Assembly: GCF_013368755.1 (NCBI RefSeq)
Contig: NC_049562.1
Location: 5,208,001 to 5,272,000, forward strand
Length of the DNA stretch: 64,000 nt
Source of the DNA: Talaromyces rugulosus
Lineage: Eukaryota > Ascomycota > Eurotiomycetes > Eurotiales > Trichocomaceae
Direction of reading: 5' to 3'
The notes below the pieces were generated by a model that had not been told where the DNA came from, did no database searches, and saw only the letters and a list, made by a program, of their open reading frames with translations. Below are positions 11,378-22,643 of this stretch, one piece after another (the stretch's first letter is position 1; every line of letters starts with the position of its first letter). Both the position numbers and the translations under genes were made by a program.

Positions 11378-12964
11378 TTATGCACTGGCGCTGCTATTCC
11401 CCAAAACCGGCTCCTCCTTGCCTGGTTCCACGAATTCATCTGTAGCCTGGCCGCCAGGAGGCGCATTGGAATTGGCGTTGGACACCCAGTAGCCCTTATT
11501 CCCGCCCTCAGGATAGCTGGTATCGGTCCACGACTCCCAAATCTTGGCACCACGTTGCAGACTGGTGACATTCTCCCAGATGACGCAAAACACGACAAGC
11601 GCCATGACAATCGACAGGGTTTCGGTCAAGTTGAGTTTGTGTGCTAGCGGCAGCAGCACGAGAATGAGTCCTACAATGGGACGCATCATCAGACGCAGCG
11701 GCTTGGGCAGCATCAGTATACAGCCGGTATCCTTTGAGGCGTGTAACAGGGCGATCGCATAGAGACAGAACATGCCAACCCCCAGACTGGCGCAGAGGAG
11801 CCAGCGCTGGCCATCGCTGAAACTTTCTTCTCCTTCGCCACCGCCGCCCTCTGCCGAGGCTTCCCCGGACGTGGTGACTTTGGCGCTCGCGGCGGCAACG
11901 TGCCCTCCAGCTAGCAAACTGGCGATGAGTGGGAGGTGGAGCGGCGCCCAGGCAATGGCTGTGGGGATACTGTGTCTCAGCGGGTGTGTGGATTCCACAG
12001 AGCAGTCGTTGTGGAGATACATCCAGTTCAGACAAAAAGCGATGATCAGCGTCCATACAGCGCGGAGTAGGGAGAGATTGAACCCGGTTGCCGCGGGGGA
12101 GCCGACGACGATGGTATATAGGAACTCGCCGAGCGCAATGATATAAAATGCCGCGAATCGGTCGATTTCGTGCGAGATATCGACTGCTGTGGTGTAGCGG
12201 GCGCCGAGCATTCGTTTGGCGGTGGGCGAGTAGCAGAAGAGCCATGCAACCTCTTCAAAGATTATGGCGACAGCGGCGACGGCAATCTTTTTGCGAAGGG
12301 AGAGGCTCTCGACGAACAGAGGAATGTAGAGACACAGGCCGACGACGGAGGTGCAGAACCACAGACGCTGTTGTGCACGGTGATGGTAACTGCTAAAAGA
12401 GTAGAAAAGATGCGCAAGAGTGGCAGACATGCGCGCCACGATATATGCGCCCACCGCTGAGCGCATTGCCGAGATGTCTTCGTCGACCAGAGGCGCATTG
12501 TTGCCGTAGACGACCAGGGTGGCCATAACCCAGAGAATGAGAATGCGCTGGAGGAGGTCATCGTTGTAGAAGCTGTTCATCAGTTCGCGGAGATCGCTCC
12601 AGACGTGCCATGATGGGGACAGAATCAACTGCAAGAGGGAGCGTTAGCATTGCCCTCTTTTTTTGCTGACACAAACGCATACAATGTATTTGACAAGCTT
12701 CACCCCGGTGACATCTTCAGCCAGGGTTTCAGCAAAATTGGCCAGAATAGCGACATAGAGAAGATCGAGGAAAAGCTCGAAACGGCCTGTTTGTTGCAAC
12801 GAAATGTTCAGTATTCATTCGTCTTGTGGCTGGTCTGTTCGAAAAAGCTTACTGGCCTGGCGCTCTTCCTCACTGCGCTTGCAGAGCTTCCCATTATCGA
12901 ACCATTGGAGCGCAAGGGGCTGGCGTATGAGATAGCGCGTGTTGAACTTGGACTTTTCCTCCAT
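11378..12964 (-). CDS. LtrA-family (low temperature requirement A) multi-pass membrane protein
   Basis: Exons 12964-12853, 12786-12683 and 12628-11378 give about 488 residues. The first two exons encode the diagnostic N-terminus, with EERQASRFELFLDLLYVAIL joined to ANFAETLAEDVTGVKLVKYI. The rest contains eight or more hydrophobic segments, for example RILILWVMATLVVYG, IAVAAVAIIFEEVAWLF, FAAFYIIALGEFLYTIVVG and LIASLLAGGHVAAAS, and an acidic Gly-rich loop in the C-terminal third. The motif around HEIDRFAAFYIIALGE is typical of LtrA proteins. No biochemical function is established for the fungal members. It is convergent with prpD (198 bp apart) and lies 429 bp beyond the 3' end of bioF, on the same strand. 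A transport role is possible but unsupported. Confidence 0.88.
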
Positions 12965-13393
12965 CTTGGACGAGCACGACGAGCGCGACGAAGCGAGCGG
13001 TTGCGACGATTTGGCGATTTGATGATTTTGGGATGCGTAGATTCAGCTAGATTGGGCCGTCCAGCCTTAAATAACTAATACGCGAACCACTCACGCCGAT
13101 CAACCCCACCGTAAAACTCCGTATAAAGACCGAGTGCTTGGCGACATTATTATTATTGGCCATCACGATCAATATTCAATAATAATTGGTGCTTTTTGAA
13201 GCTTTTTCCGAAGCGAAATGCGATGACGCCGAGACTCATTTTTGGGGAAGGAGCTTGGGGCGTGCTTGCCGCTTGCAGTTTAGCTGCGCCTGCTGCAGTC
13301 GAGATCTCTCGTCTCATCTCATCTTCCATTCTCACAACTACAGCGATATGAAAGACAGACACTTCTATTGACATTAACAAATTAACACTTTTA
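12965..13393. other. Intergenic region between bioF 3' end and the LtrA gene
   Basis: Both neighbouring genes are on the minus strand, so this holds the bioF 3' flank and the LtrA gene promoter. I see no CCTCGG element and no gene. Confidence 0.5.
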
Positions 13394-14750
13394 TCATAGC
13401 TTCGGACTCCCCATCTTCAAGTCCTCCGCCCATTTCTTGATCGCGCCCACCAGCTGGTCTATCTCGTGCCTGGTGTTGCCCGCGTGCAAACAAACGCGCA
13501 CTCGCTCCTTTCCCAGAGGAACTGTTGGCGCCATTATCGCCCGTACTATGAGACCGCGCTGCTGGCAATACCGAGCCAGTTCTCGTGGGTATTTTGTGCG
13601 GATGGAGAATATCGGCGACCGGTCATGATGGTCGATGCGAACAATGGATCGATCGATGCCATCGATAGCATCGCAGCATGCCCGCAGATATGAGATGTTG
13701 GATTGCAGGTTCTGTTGAAACTATGGCACCTTCACGTCAGCAACACACGAAAACCAAGCTTGCGGGTTTGGGCTGGGCTCGTACTGGCTGCGTCTTGCCT
13801 TGCTGCATCAGCTCATAGGCAACGCGGATCGCGACTAGCGTTGGACTCGCCATGGCGGTGGTGTATATCAGAGTGCGTGCATAGTTGATCAGATACTCTC
13901 GCGTCAGTGTCGTGCACAAAACAATGGCTACTCGAACATGGGGCGCGTCAGTATCGAACCATGGATATGTGGCATATTACATACCGCCCTGACTGGCTAA
14001 TGCTTTCCCAAAGGTATGTGTTCGCAGAAAGACGTCTTTCTGAACACCCAGATCCTGGACAACACCAGCCCCATTGGGTCCGAATACCCCGGTCGCGTGG
14101 GCTTCGTCGACGATTAGATATGCATTTCCGTGGGCAAAGAGCTTGTGCATCGTCTGGATGATTTCCTTCAAAGGAGCCACGTCTCCGTCCATGCTGTAGA
14201 GTGACTCGACGGCAATGAATACATTACGGTTACCCTCGGAGATTGATGGATCTTCCTTGACTAGACGTTGGAGAACTCTGTTCAGGTCATTGATCGAGTT
14301 GTGTTTGAATTGCAGTTTCGTTTTGGCACGAGAAAGGCGCATACCCTCGCGCACGCTTGCATGGATCAGCTCGTCGTGTACAATGGCATCCCCTGGTTGC
14401 GGGATACATGAGAAAACCCCGACATTGGCATCGAAGCCCGAATTGAATAGCAACCCGTCCGGGGCGTCGTGAAACGAGGCGATGAATTGTTCCAGTTCTT
14501 CTGTGAACGAAGAATTGCCATCCAGCAAGCGAGAACCACCACTTCCCAGACCGACGGCTTTGCGCGACGAAAAACAGGCGTCTAGTTTTCGCAGGTATCT
14601 TGACTTCAATAGCGACGAAGTTGAAAGAGACAAAAAATCATTCGACGAAAAGTCAGCAGCACCAGGCGACAGAATGGTCAGTCTTCGACGTGCCAATTTT
14701 GCTTCTCTCTGGTCTAGTGCTTGCTGGAAGGACTCTAGCAAAGCGACCAT
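13394..14750 (-). CDS. bioF: 8-amino-7-oxononanoate (KAPA) synthase, BioF
   Basis: Exons 14750-13985, 13927-13785 and 13720-13394 give about 411 residues. This is a PLP-dependent alpha-oxoamine synthase: GLGSGGSRLLDGNSSFTEEL (substrate loop), LLFNSGFDANVGVFSCI, YLIVDEAHATGVFGPNGAG (cofactor Asp/His) and THTFGKALASQGG, with the PLP lysine at about residue 249. It condenses pimeloyl-CoA with alanine, the first committed step of biotin synthesis. The C-terminus reads GSPKL; PKL fits the loose PTS1 consensus, and BioF of Aspergillus has been reported to act in peroxisomes. The gene is divergent from bioDA, sharing an 851-bp promoter region. The exon 2/3 junction is the least certain; a second acceptor a few bases downstream is possible. 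Confidence 0.93.
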
Positions 14751-15601
14751 TGTAACTCGACTCTTCTCCGCGAACTAATTGAGAGGTTCCATGGCGTGGA
14801 GACTGGAAACAGGCTATTATTATTATGGTTCTTATTATGGTTGATGATCCCCTAGCTATCTGTCACAGAGCTTCCAATCGGGGTAGCCTATTGCCTAGAC
14901 CGAGCAGGGGTTGCGTCCCCAACGGTTCCACCTGAGCGCCGGAGCTTGAATTTACGACTTTGCTTTTGTCAGTCACTTGCTTTTTCTGGGGATGAAAGGC
15001 AATGGGCACACGTAAGAGCAATGCACGCCGATCCCCATTTGATTGCCGCCAGCAAGGATCCCGATGTCGAAGCAAGAGGGGCTTAGGCCGCCCAGCAGAT
15101 AATGGCTGCTGGCTATCCTCGGCCTCGGCTGTAGCCCACAAGAGGAGGAACAGTTGGAACACTTGCGAGATGCGAAAGCCCACTCTCATCAACATTCTCT
15201 TTGGGCTCTGCGGTCAAGACCGGAGCGCGTTCGGCCGTCGGGATCTCGGTCTTTATTTAATGGCATTACTCAACGGTGCCAGTGACGTGATGTAACCCGT
15301 CGCCTCTAAGGAATAATAGCAATAGTAATAATAGCGATATTAAGCATGAGTATTAAACAAGTTAGTCTTTGATTATAGTAATGATAAGAAAAAAAAAAAA
15401 CCAATCATAAAAAACAGGGACAAGAGCTGTATTACCGTAATTAATCGCGGCCAATCAGCACCGCCCATCCCCCACTCTCAACACTACTCCTTAGGACTTG
15501 CCCTCAACAGCTCCGCTTGAAGCAATCACCAATTCCTTCATGTCAGCGCTGTGTGTTGCACGTTGCGATACTTTCGGAGAGAAGCTGGACAGTATTTTAC
15601 C
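14751..15601. promoter_or_regulatory. Bidirectional bioF/bioDA promoter region
   Basis: Two CCTCGG hexamers stand head-to-tail at 15117-15122 and 15123-15128, the reported FarA/FarB core. A CCAAT box lies at 15451-15455, about 150 bp before the bioDA start. A poly-A run lies near 15390. ORFs inside (14863-15195 minus, 15002-15295 plus) have no recognisable content and are judged to be chance. Confidence 0.55.
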
Positions 15602-18202
15602 ATGGCTCCCATTGGGGCTGCCCTATGGCGTTCACTGCGCGCTCGCCAGGTGTACGGCGCCAACACCAACGTCGGCAAGACAGTCGTGTCGACGCTGCTC
15701 TGCAAGGCTCTGGCGGAGAGAGGCCAGGTAGGATTCCTGAAGCCTGTTTCCACAGGAGAATTGGATGAAGCAGACGATAGGTAAGGCGAATTTCCTACCG
15801 AGCAAGTTTTATTACTTTAGACCGGTTCTGATGTTGCGTCTAGACATGTGCTACGTTTCGCGGCGGGCAGCAAGAATATATTGACCAAATGCCTGTATCA
15901 ATTCGACGAGCCTGTCAGCCCACACATTGCTGCCAAGTCCAAGGCTGTAAGTAGCTACTTCCCAAGTAGAGTCAATCACCAGACTGACCAATATTCGCCA
16001 GATTCCCGCGGACGCGGACATTCTTTCTTCAATCCACAGCACGCTCTCCGCCTGGTCTTCAAACGGGGTGAAAAATGCCCTTGTCGAGACAGCTGGAGGC
16101 GTGCACTCGCCCGGCCCCAATGCAAACAGCCAGGTCGACCTCTATCGCCCGCTGAGGCTGCCTGTCGTCCTGGTCGCAGACTCGCGACTAGGCGGAATCT
16201 CATCTTCGATTTCGGCATATGAATCGCTTCTTCTGCGAGGATATGATGTTCAATCGGTTTTGCTGTTTGAAGATGAGTATTATCAGAATCATGAATATCT
16301 TCAATCTTATTTTGCCAAAAAGGCTGTCCCGTTATTGGCACTTCCGAAGCCGCCGTCACGGCCAGAAGGTAAAACGGCAGCGGACATTCAGGCTCGGGAT
16401 CACGAGGCCATGAGTAACTACTACCAGAAGGCCAGCGCGCAGTCCGATATTGGGTCACTGCTAGACGAAATGGAGCAAAAATCTCGAGATCATATCGGGG
16501 CCCTGGAATCTATGGCTACACGAGCACATGGTGCTATCTGGTACCCATTCACTCAACACCAGGGGATGGAGCCCAAGGATATAACCGTTATAGAGTCTGC
16601 ATACGGCGATTTCTTTCAGACTCTTGACACAAATAGTGCAACATCGGTACTAAAGCCGACATTTGACGGGTCCGCTTCGTGGTGGACTCAGGGACTGGGC
16701 CACGGTAACCCGGAGCTTGCTCTCACAGCAGCACATGCTGCTGGGAAGTACGGTCATGTCATGTTTGCAGGAGCTGTTCACGAGCCAGCGCTAAACCTCG
16801 CCGAGCTTCTCATAGACAGCCTCGGAAATAAACGGCTGAGCAAGGTGTTTTATACGGATAATGGAAGTACTGGAATGGAGGTTGCGGTCAAGATGGCTCT
16901 CAGGGCTGCTTGTGTCCGGCATGGCTGGCAGTTGTCCCAGAATGAAGTGAAAATTCTAGGACTCAAGGGAAGTTATCATGGAGATACGATTGGTGTGATG
17001 GACTGCTCGGAACCGTCCACGTTTAACCAAAAAGTTGAGTGGTATCGAGGGAGAGGACACTGGTTTGATTTCCCCACAGTGGGAATGAGAAACGGCTCTT
17101 GGCAGGTTACTGTGCCCGAAGAACTGAGAGAGGAGCTGGGTGACGGCGAGATTTTCGAGTCCTTGGACGATATCTTCGATTTGGAAAGCAGAGCCCAGTC
17201 ACCAGCGGGACAAAGATATAGTTATTATATCAAGGAGACCTTGGAAGACTTGGTTTATAACCGAGGGGTTAAATTTGGCGCGTTGATTATGGAGCCTGTG
17301 TTATTGGGCGCTGGAGGGATGCTTTTTGCGTAAGTTTATCTCTGACTGATAAACCATGGCAAGATATTAACCAACTATCAACAGAGACCCCTTATTCCAA
17401 TACAGCCTGGCCAGCGTTGTCCGCTCGAACCCGCGTCTCTTTGGCTCTGGCCCGCCGCCCAAAGACAGCACCGGCTGGTCTGGACTACCCATTGTCTTTG
17501 ATGAAGTGTTCACCGGGCTGTACCGTCTCGGCCGGCGCACAGCTGCTTCTTTCCTGGGCGTCGATGCCGATATTTCCGTGCATGCTAAACTGCTCACCGG
17601 TGGCCTCATCCCGCTGGCCGTGACTCTGGCCAGCAATGATATATTCGACTCCTTTTCCAGCCCCGAAAAGAGCGACGCTCTTCTACATGGCCACAGCTAC
17701 ACCGCGCATGCGGTGGGCTGCCAAGTCGCCGTGACGTCGGTCAAGGAGATGATCGATATGGAGCAACGAGGGCACTGGGCTGGGTTCAGAGCTGCTTGGG
17801 AACCGGCATCTGGCGGGGAGCAACAAAAGAATATATGGAGTTATTGGTCCGCCGGCCTTTTGAACGACCTGAGTCGGGCAGAGTCCGTCGAGAGCGTGTT
17901 TGCTATCGGAAGCGTATTTAGCGTCACGCTGCGTGATCAAGCTGGACAGGGAGGTAAGTTTGTGGAAGATTCTCTGAAGACCCCCCTGTAGGGTTTGATA
18001 TTAATAAGTCGCAGGATATACGTCTACAGCAGCAAAAGGACTGCAACAGAGCCTCGCGCTGGGCGAGGTTGATAGCGACCGGCCTGCTTTCAACGTGCAC
18101 TCTCGAGTACTTGGGAATGTGCTCTATTTAATGGCAAGTATGACGTCAAAGCCACAAGAAATTAGAAGAGTCGAGGCTTTGTTGAGAGATGCTTTGCTAT
18201 GA
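15602..18202 (+). CDS. bioDA: Fused dethiobiotin synthetase / DAPA aminotransferase (BioD-BioA)
   Basis: Exons 15602-15780, 15844-15946, 16002-17329, 17385-17953 and 18015-18202 give about 788 residues. The N-terminal third is BioD: P-loop GANTNVGKT at residues 19-27, VGFLKPVSTG and ETAGGVHSPGP. The C-terminal part is the class-III aminotransferase BioA: IWYPFTQHQGM, YTDNGSTGMEVAVKMALRAA, LKGSYHGDTIG, GLPIVFDEVFTGLYRLG, and the PLP lysine near residue 605 in HAKLLTGGLIPLAV. BioA makes 7,8-diaminopelargonate from KAPA, and BioD closes the ureido ring with CO2 and ATP. The fusion is the normal fungal and plant arrangement. I chose the ATG at 15602 because an upstream in-frame extension lies in promoter-like DNA. 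The first ~16 residues are basic and lack acids, compatible with mitochondrial import. All catalytic blocks are present. Confidence 0.95.
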
Positions 18203-18543
18203 GGAAACTCAAAATGCTCGGATACCACGGCCGGCCATGAACATAAATGAATGAATGTATATACGAACTAACATAAAAGTTGAAATAAAAACTGAATCAA
18301 TCTTGCTACATTTGAAGTTCCATGTAGTTGTCATGACAATGACTCTTACTCCGGCGTGGGCAGACTGAGGGTAAGACTGTTTCAGTACCGCCAACACCGC
18401 CAGTGGAGGATTCTTTGTTGTTGATAACCGCCTATGTTACCACCCCTTTAAAAAAAGTCTCAACGCTCTCGAAACATCACATCCCACATGGCTACATAAA
18501 TAGCAACCCATCCTCACTACGCCAATACATTCTCAGTTTCATC

Positions 18544-20193
18544 ATGAAAATAAAGCCTTACGAAGACCGTGTCGATGACGTCGACAAACCCACTGATACT
18601 AGCAGCAATGGCCTCGAAGTTGCCCGCGACATCGAGCGCCAGGATGCCATGATCAATGACTTGATTCAGCTGACTCGTCTGCAGAACACCGAGATTAACA
18701 ATCTTCGACAAGAGGTGCGACGCATTTCTGCTTCTGCCACAGCTGCAGCTGAGAAGGAAGATGGATTGCGTGCCGAAATGGAAGAATTGAAGCGGGAGGT
18801 GTCTGCTCTCGGGGCTGAACAGCAAGAAGCAAAGCATCATCAGAAACAAGGGGAGAATAGTGGCGAGGTTTCACCCAGACTGACCAGAAAGGCTCACGTT
18901 GCAATTCGTGATTCTCAGACGGTCAAGGACAGGATTATCGCTGCTGTCAAGGAGGACGTCACAGCACAGACGCTCGAGCTCGAGCATAAACAGGGCACAG
19001 ACATGCTCGCCGCTAAGAGTCAAATCCACGGACTGGAAATGATTATGAGCTCGGTGCTGTCTGGAATTGGGTGTTTGTATGAAGCCCTTGTACCGCCGTC
19101 AGAAACTCGCGACCAGGTGACTTCTATCAAACACTACTACCTCGACCTTGAACAGAAAAAGGTCGACGTGATAGAGAAACTTGACCAAGATTCTGATCTA
19201 CCTTCAATCTCAAAGCAGCAGATTTTGCTGCAGCATCAATTCTCTGCGCTGTCCAAGGCTTTGAATCAGCGGAAACAGCAAAGTCGTGATTTGGAAACGA
19301 ATCAAGGAAATACCGACATGCAGAAGCAGATCCTCAAACTGTCCAAGACTGTCGAGAGTCAGTTTCAAGTAATCAGCAATCACAACCTGTCTATTGGTTC
19401 GCAAAGCGAAGAAATTGGCAAGATCCAAAACTGCCTGTCCAGTCTCCAATCCGTGCTTGAATTGCTTGAAAAGGTGAAACCCGAGTGCGACAGAATGAGA
19501 CTGCGAGTGCTAGACCTCGAGGATAAAGTTTCACGTCCTCATTCTTCGGCTTGGAGCAGCAGCGGCAGAAGTACTCTATATATGCCATACGAAGACAGCG
19601 TGGAAAAAACCACGGAATTGTCCACAAGAATCGAATCGCAAGAACAAGCCCTTCATGAACTAGGCCAACGGGTTCTTGTCGTCGAAACCATGGGGAAAAA
19701 ACACAAGAACTCGCTGTTCTCCGATGGCAGGGACTTGACCATTCTTCAAAAGCGATTGAGCTACGCTGAAAAGCTAATTGGAGGCACTTACTCAGCCCAT
19801 TACTTTAGCATACGAGGCCGATCGTTCTACCAAGACGCGACATCGCTACGGTTTATCCCCACGGACAGGATTGCTCGTGATAGGTTCTCCAAGTTTTACG
19901 GAAATCGAGCCGAGGTTGCGCCCTTTGTCGACATTGCGCCGCCAGTGGTGATGCTGGCATTTTATGCGATTGCTCGTGTTCGTTGCAACTATGAGATATG
20001 GGAGGACAAGCTAGATTTGAAGCAGGAAATCCGGCGTGTGGCAGAGGATATCATAGACAGCTGGGTGAAGGCGCTTCCCCTCCGCGAGGGAGACAAGCAC
20101 ATGCCCTGCCATGATCGGGCTTTGCTTGAGGATGGGAACCACTTGAAACTGCTGTGTCGACGCGCCAATATGGACATTGATGGAGACCAATGA
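18544..20193 (+). CDS. Hypothetical coiled-coil protein between bioDA and bioB
   Basis: A single exon encodes about 549 residues from the ATG at 18544; the open frame extends upstream but without an ATG. Residues 25-460 are dominated by heptad-like, Leu/Gln/Glu/Lys-rich sequence, for example DLIQLTRLQNTEINNLRQEV and LRAEMEELKREVSALGAEQQ, indicating long coiled coils. The last ~130 residues are different: aromatic and more globular (RGRSFYQDATSLRFIPTDRI, DIAPPVVMLAFYAIARVRC). I recognise no named domain, no signal peptide and no clear membrane span. It sits 341 bp after bioDA and about 700 bp before bioB, on the same strand, which is unexpected in a biotin cluster. No role in biotin synthesis is implied by its sequence. 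Confidence 0.75.
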   Translation: MKIKPYEDRVDDVDKPTDTSSNGLEVARDIERQDAMINDLIQLTRLQNTEINNLRQEVRRISASATAAAEKEDGLRAEMEELKREVSALGAEQQEAKHHQKQGENSGEVSPRLTRKAHVAIRDSQTVKDRIIAAVKEDVTAQTLELEHKQGTDMLAAKSQIHGLEMIMSSVLSGIGCLYEALVPPSETRDQVTSIKHYYLDLEQKKVDVIEKLDQDSDLPSISKQQILLQHQFSALSKALNQRKQQSRDLETNQGNTDMQKQILKLSKTVESQFQVISNHNLSIGSQSEEIGKIQNCLSSLQSVLELLEKVKPECDRMRLRVLDLEDKVSRPHSSAWSSSGRSTLYMPYEDSVEKTTELSTRIESQEQALHELGQRVLVVETMGKKHKNSLFSDGRDLTILQKRLSYAEKLIGGTYSAHYFSIRGRSFYQDATSLRFIPTDRIARDRFSKFYGNRAEVAPFVDIAPPVVMLAFYAIARVRCNYEIWEDKLDLKQEIRRVAEDIIDSWVKALPLREGDKHMPCHDRALLEDGNHLKLLCRRANMDIDGDQ

Positions 20194-20888
20194 TGTGAAC
20201 CGGATTAGCTAGTTTGACTAGGATGAGTAGTAGTTTTAGTAGGCTTTATTATCCTGTGAGTGAAATGCATGACGGCTACCTCCTCCCTAAGATTCCCGAG
20301 TACCCTGCAAGAAGCCTCCAAAAGAAACACAACTGTAATAAGATCGTCTGGCTATCTCAACATTGGCAGAGACCCACCAATAGCCCTCTGTAACCGGGCG
20401 ACAGTTAGGGCACGCCCAGAAGCGTGATTGGGCTTTTTCTCTCGGAGACCCTCTTTATTTCCCGGTCAACATAAACATCAAGCCCAGCAGCGACTTCGGA
20501 CGCGACTCGGTGGAGCTTTTGTTTTTTTCTTGCGTGAGTTAATTTAATCGTCTGAGAGGATCATGTCGGGTGGCTTGGCTGTTAACTTATTAATACGATG
20601 ATGCCGGGCCCAATGACGGGCGCCGCAATAGAAACGCTCAGGAAGATCCTGGTTGGGGTCAACGCTTACTGCCCCCCCTCATCGGAATAACAATACTACT
20701 AATAGTAATCCATAATCAGGGCAATAATACAAGTGGTAATCTTAGCGGTAATTCCCCCATCAATCATAGATTACTTTATTATTGTGAAATAGCCCCTCTT
20801 CAATTTTCTGGTTATTCGTTAGTTCCCGGTGACAACTCAGGCTTACTTCAGTTCTCGGAGGGGAATTGTTGAACAACACCACAAAACC
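20194..20888. promoter_or_regulatory. Intergenic region upstream of bioB
   Basis: This covers the 3' flank of the coiled-coil gene and the bioB promoter. It is AT-rich near 20680-20800, with ATTA/AATA runs. No CCTCGG or CCGAGG hexamer is visible, unlike the other promoters of the metabolic block. Confidence 0.45.
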
Positions 20889-22119
20889 ATGTCGCGCTCT
20901 GTAATTCGCATCGTCTGCAGACGCTCATACGGGACTGTCCAGGGAGCGTCGACTTCATCAGCGACCGGCGCCCCGGTTTCTCCCTGGACATCTCCCAAAA
21001 TCCCAGCCGCTCTGAAAGATGCCACGGCCGCCCAGACGCCGCGAACGACGTGGAGTCGGGAGGAGATTCAGCAGATTTACGAGGCTCCCTTGAGCCAGCT
21101 GACACATTCTGCTGTAAGCCATATCGCTAACCTAACAGTTGCATTGTGTTGCTTTTTTACTAACAACCACACAGGCAATCGTCCACCGGCGGTTTCACGA
21201 CCCGGCCGCGATTCAAATGTGCACCCTGATGAACATCAAAACCGGCGGATGCAGCGAGGACTGTTCATACTGTGCGCAATCATCGCGCTACAACACAGGT
21301 CTCAAAGCTACAAAGCTGTCGGCTGTCGACGACGTACTGCAGGCAGCTCGAATGGCCAAGAAGAACGGCAGCACGAGGTTCTGCATGGGCGCGGCATGGC
21401 GGGACATGCGTGGACGCAAGTCGGGCCTGAGAAACATCAAAGAAATGGTCACGGGTGTGCGGGAGATGGGAATGGAAGTCTGCGTGACGCTGGGCATGAT
21501 CAACGCGGAACAAGCCAAGGAGCTGAAAGACGCTGGACTGACCGCATACAACCACAACCTGGACACGTCGCGCGAGTACTACCCGAGTATCATCACGTCT
21601 CGCTCCTATGACGAGCGACTGCAGACGCTGAGCAACGTGCGTGATGCTGGGATCAACGTTTGCTCCGGTGGTATTCTGGGGTTGGGAGAGGCTGATTCAG
21701 ACCGTGTTGGTCTTTTGTACACAATGTCTACGCTGCCCTCTCACCCAGAGTCATTCCCCGTCAACGCTCTCGTGCCGATCAAGGGTACACCTCTCGGCGA
21801 TAGGAAAATGATCTCATTTGACAAGCTCCTACGCACCGTCGCGACGGCACGCATTGTGCTACCGGCAACGATTGTCCGTCTCGCAGCCGGCCGTATCAGT
21901 CTGTCAGAGGAGCAGCAAGTGACGTGTTTCATGGCCGGTGCCAACGCGGTGTTTACCGGCGAGAAGATGCTGACGACAGATTGCAATGGCTGGGACCAGG
22001 ACCATGAAATGTTCCAACGATGGGGGTTTTATCCGATGAAGAGTTTTGAAGGGAAGAAAGCAGACGAGGCAGTCGTCTTGCCAGAGGCGACCAGCGAGGG
22101 CGCGGTTGCGAGAGGGTAA
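20889..22119 (+). CDS. bioB: Biotin synthase (radical SAM), BioB
   Basis: Exons 20889-21113 and 21175-22119 (intron GTAAGC...CAG) give about 389 residues. The first ~25 residues are basic and Ser-rich (MSRSVIRIVCRRSYGTV), a likely mitochondrial presequence. The radical-SAM cluster motif CSEDCSYC lies near residues 100-107, preceded by LMNIKTGGC. Downstream blocks are typical of BioB: RFCMGAAWRDMRGRKSGL, EVCVTLGMINAEQAKELKDA, AYNHNLDTSREYY, GGILGLGEADSDRVGLL and ANAVFTGEKMLTT. It inserts sulphur into dethiobiotin, the last step of biotin synthesis, probably in mitochondria where Fe-S clusters are made. The protein appears complete. Confidence 0.96.
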
Positions 22120-22643
22120 ACTAATGACGGCTGAACCGAATATTTATAGACGAAGAAGTGTGTTATAATCCAAGATGATTCATGATTATTCCAACAATTA
22201 AACAATGATGTCAAGAAAGACCGCGACTTCCTCATTTGGGAAGCCCCGTAATCCAGCTAATAAGAGGCTGTTATATATACCCCACATCAAGTCTGTGGGA
22301 CACCCCCACACTATCCGTGCCGGCCGGGCCAATCACTGTGCTCTAATGTGTGGATATCAATATACACTGTTTTAATTGGCCAACTTGTTTGAGCCGAGGA
22401 TGTTCAACACCATTGAGCATTGCGATTGGCCGGCGATGCAGCACTGCATCGTAGTTCGCTCCTTCGGCCTCACTTTATTCTAACAACCGTCGGCTAAGCC
22501 ATGGAGGTCTATATTTGGCCCTGGGATCCTGTGCGGGGAAATCCCACGGCGGATCTGACGGGGGATTTACATCTGGCCAACAGCCACCTTGCATCTTCAC
22601 TGACTACTACTTCTACGGTATTGTATAGTTGGCATAGTTCATC
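22120..22643. promoter_or_regulatory. Intergenic region upstream of the acyl-CoA synthetase gene
   Basis: A CCGAGG hexamer (reverse complement of CCTCGG) lies at 22394-22399, about 250 bp before the start codon of the synthetase. An ORF at 22501-22692 overlaps the start region and has no recognisable content. Confidence 0.45.

Noticed and set aside
11508..12245. 245-codon minus-strand ORF overlapping the LtrA gene
   Set aside because: Arg/His-rich frame shadow of the LtrA coding exon.
14863..15295. Overlapping ORFs on both strands in the bioF/bioDA promoter
   Set aside because: No protein-like pattern and located between two divergent starts; treated as promoter.
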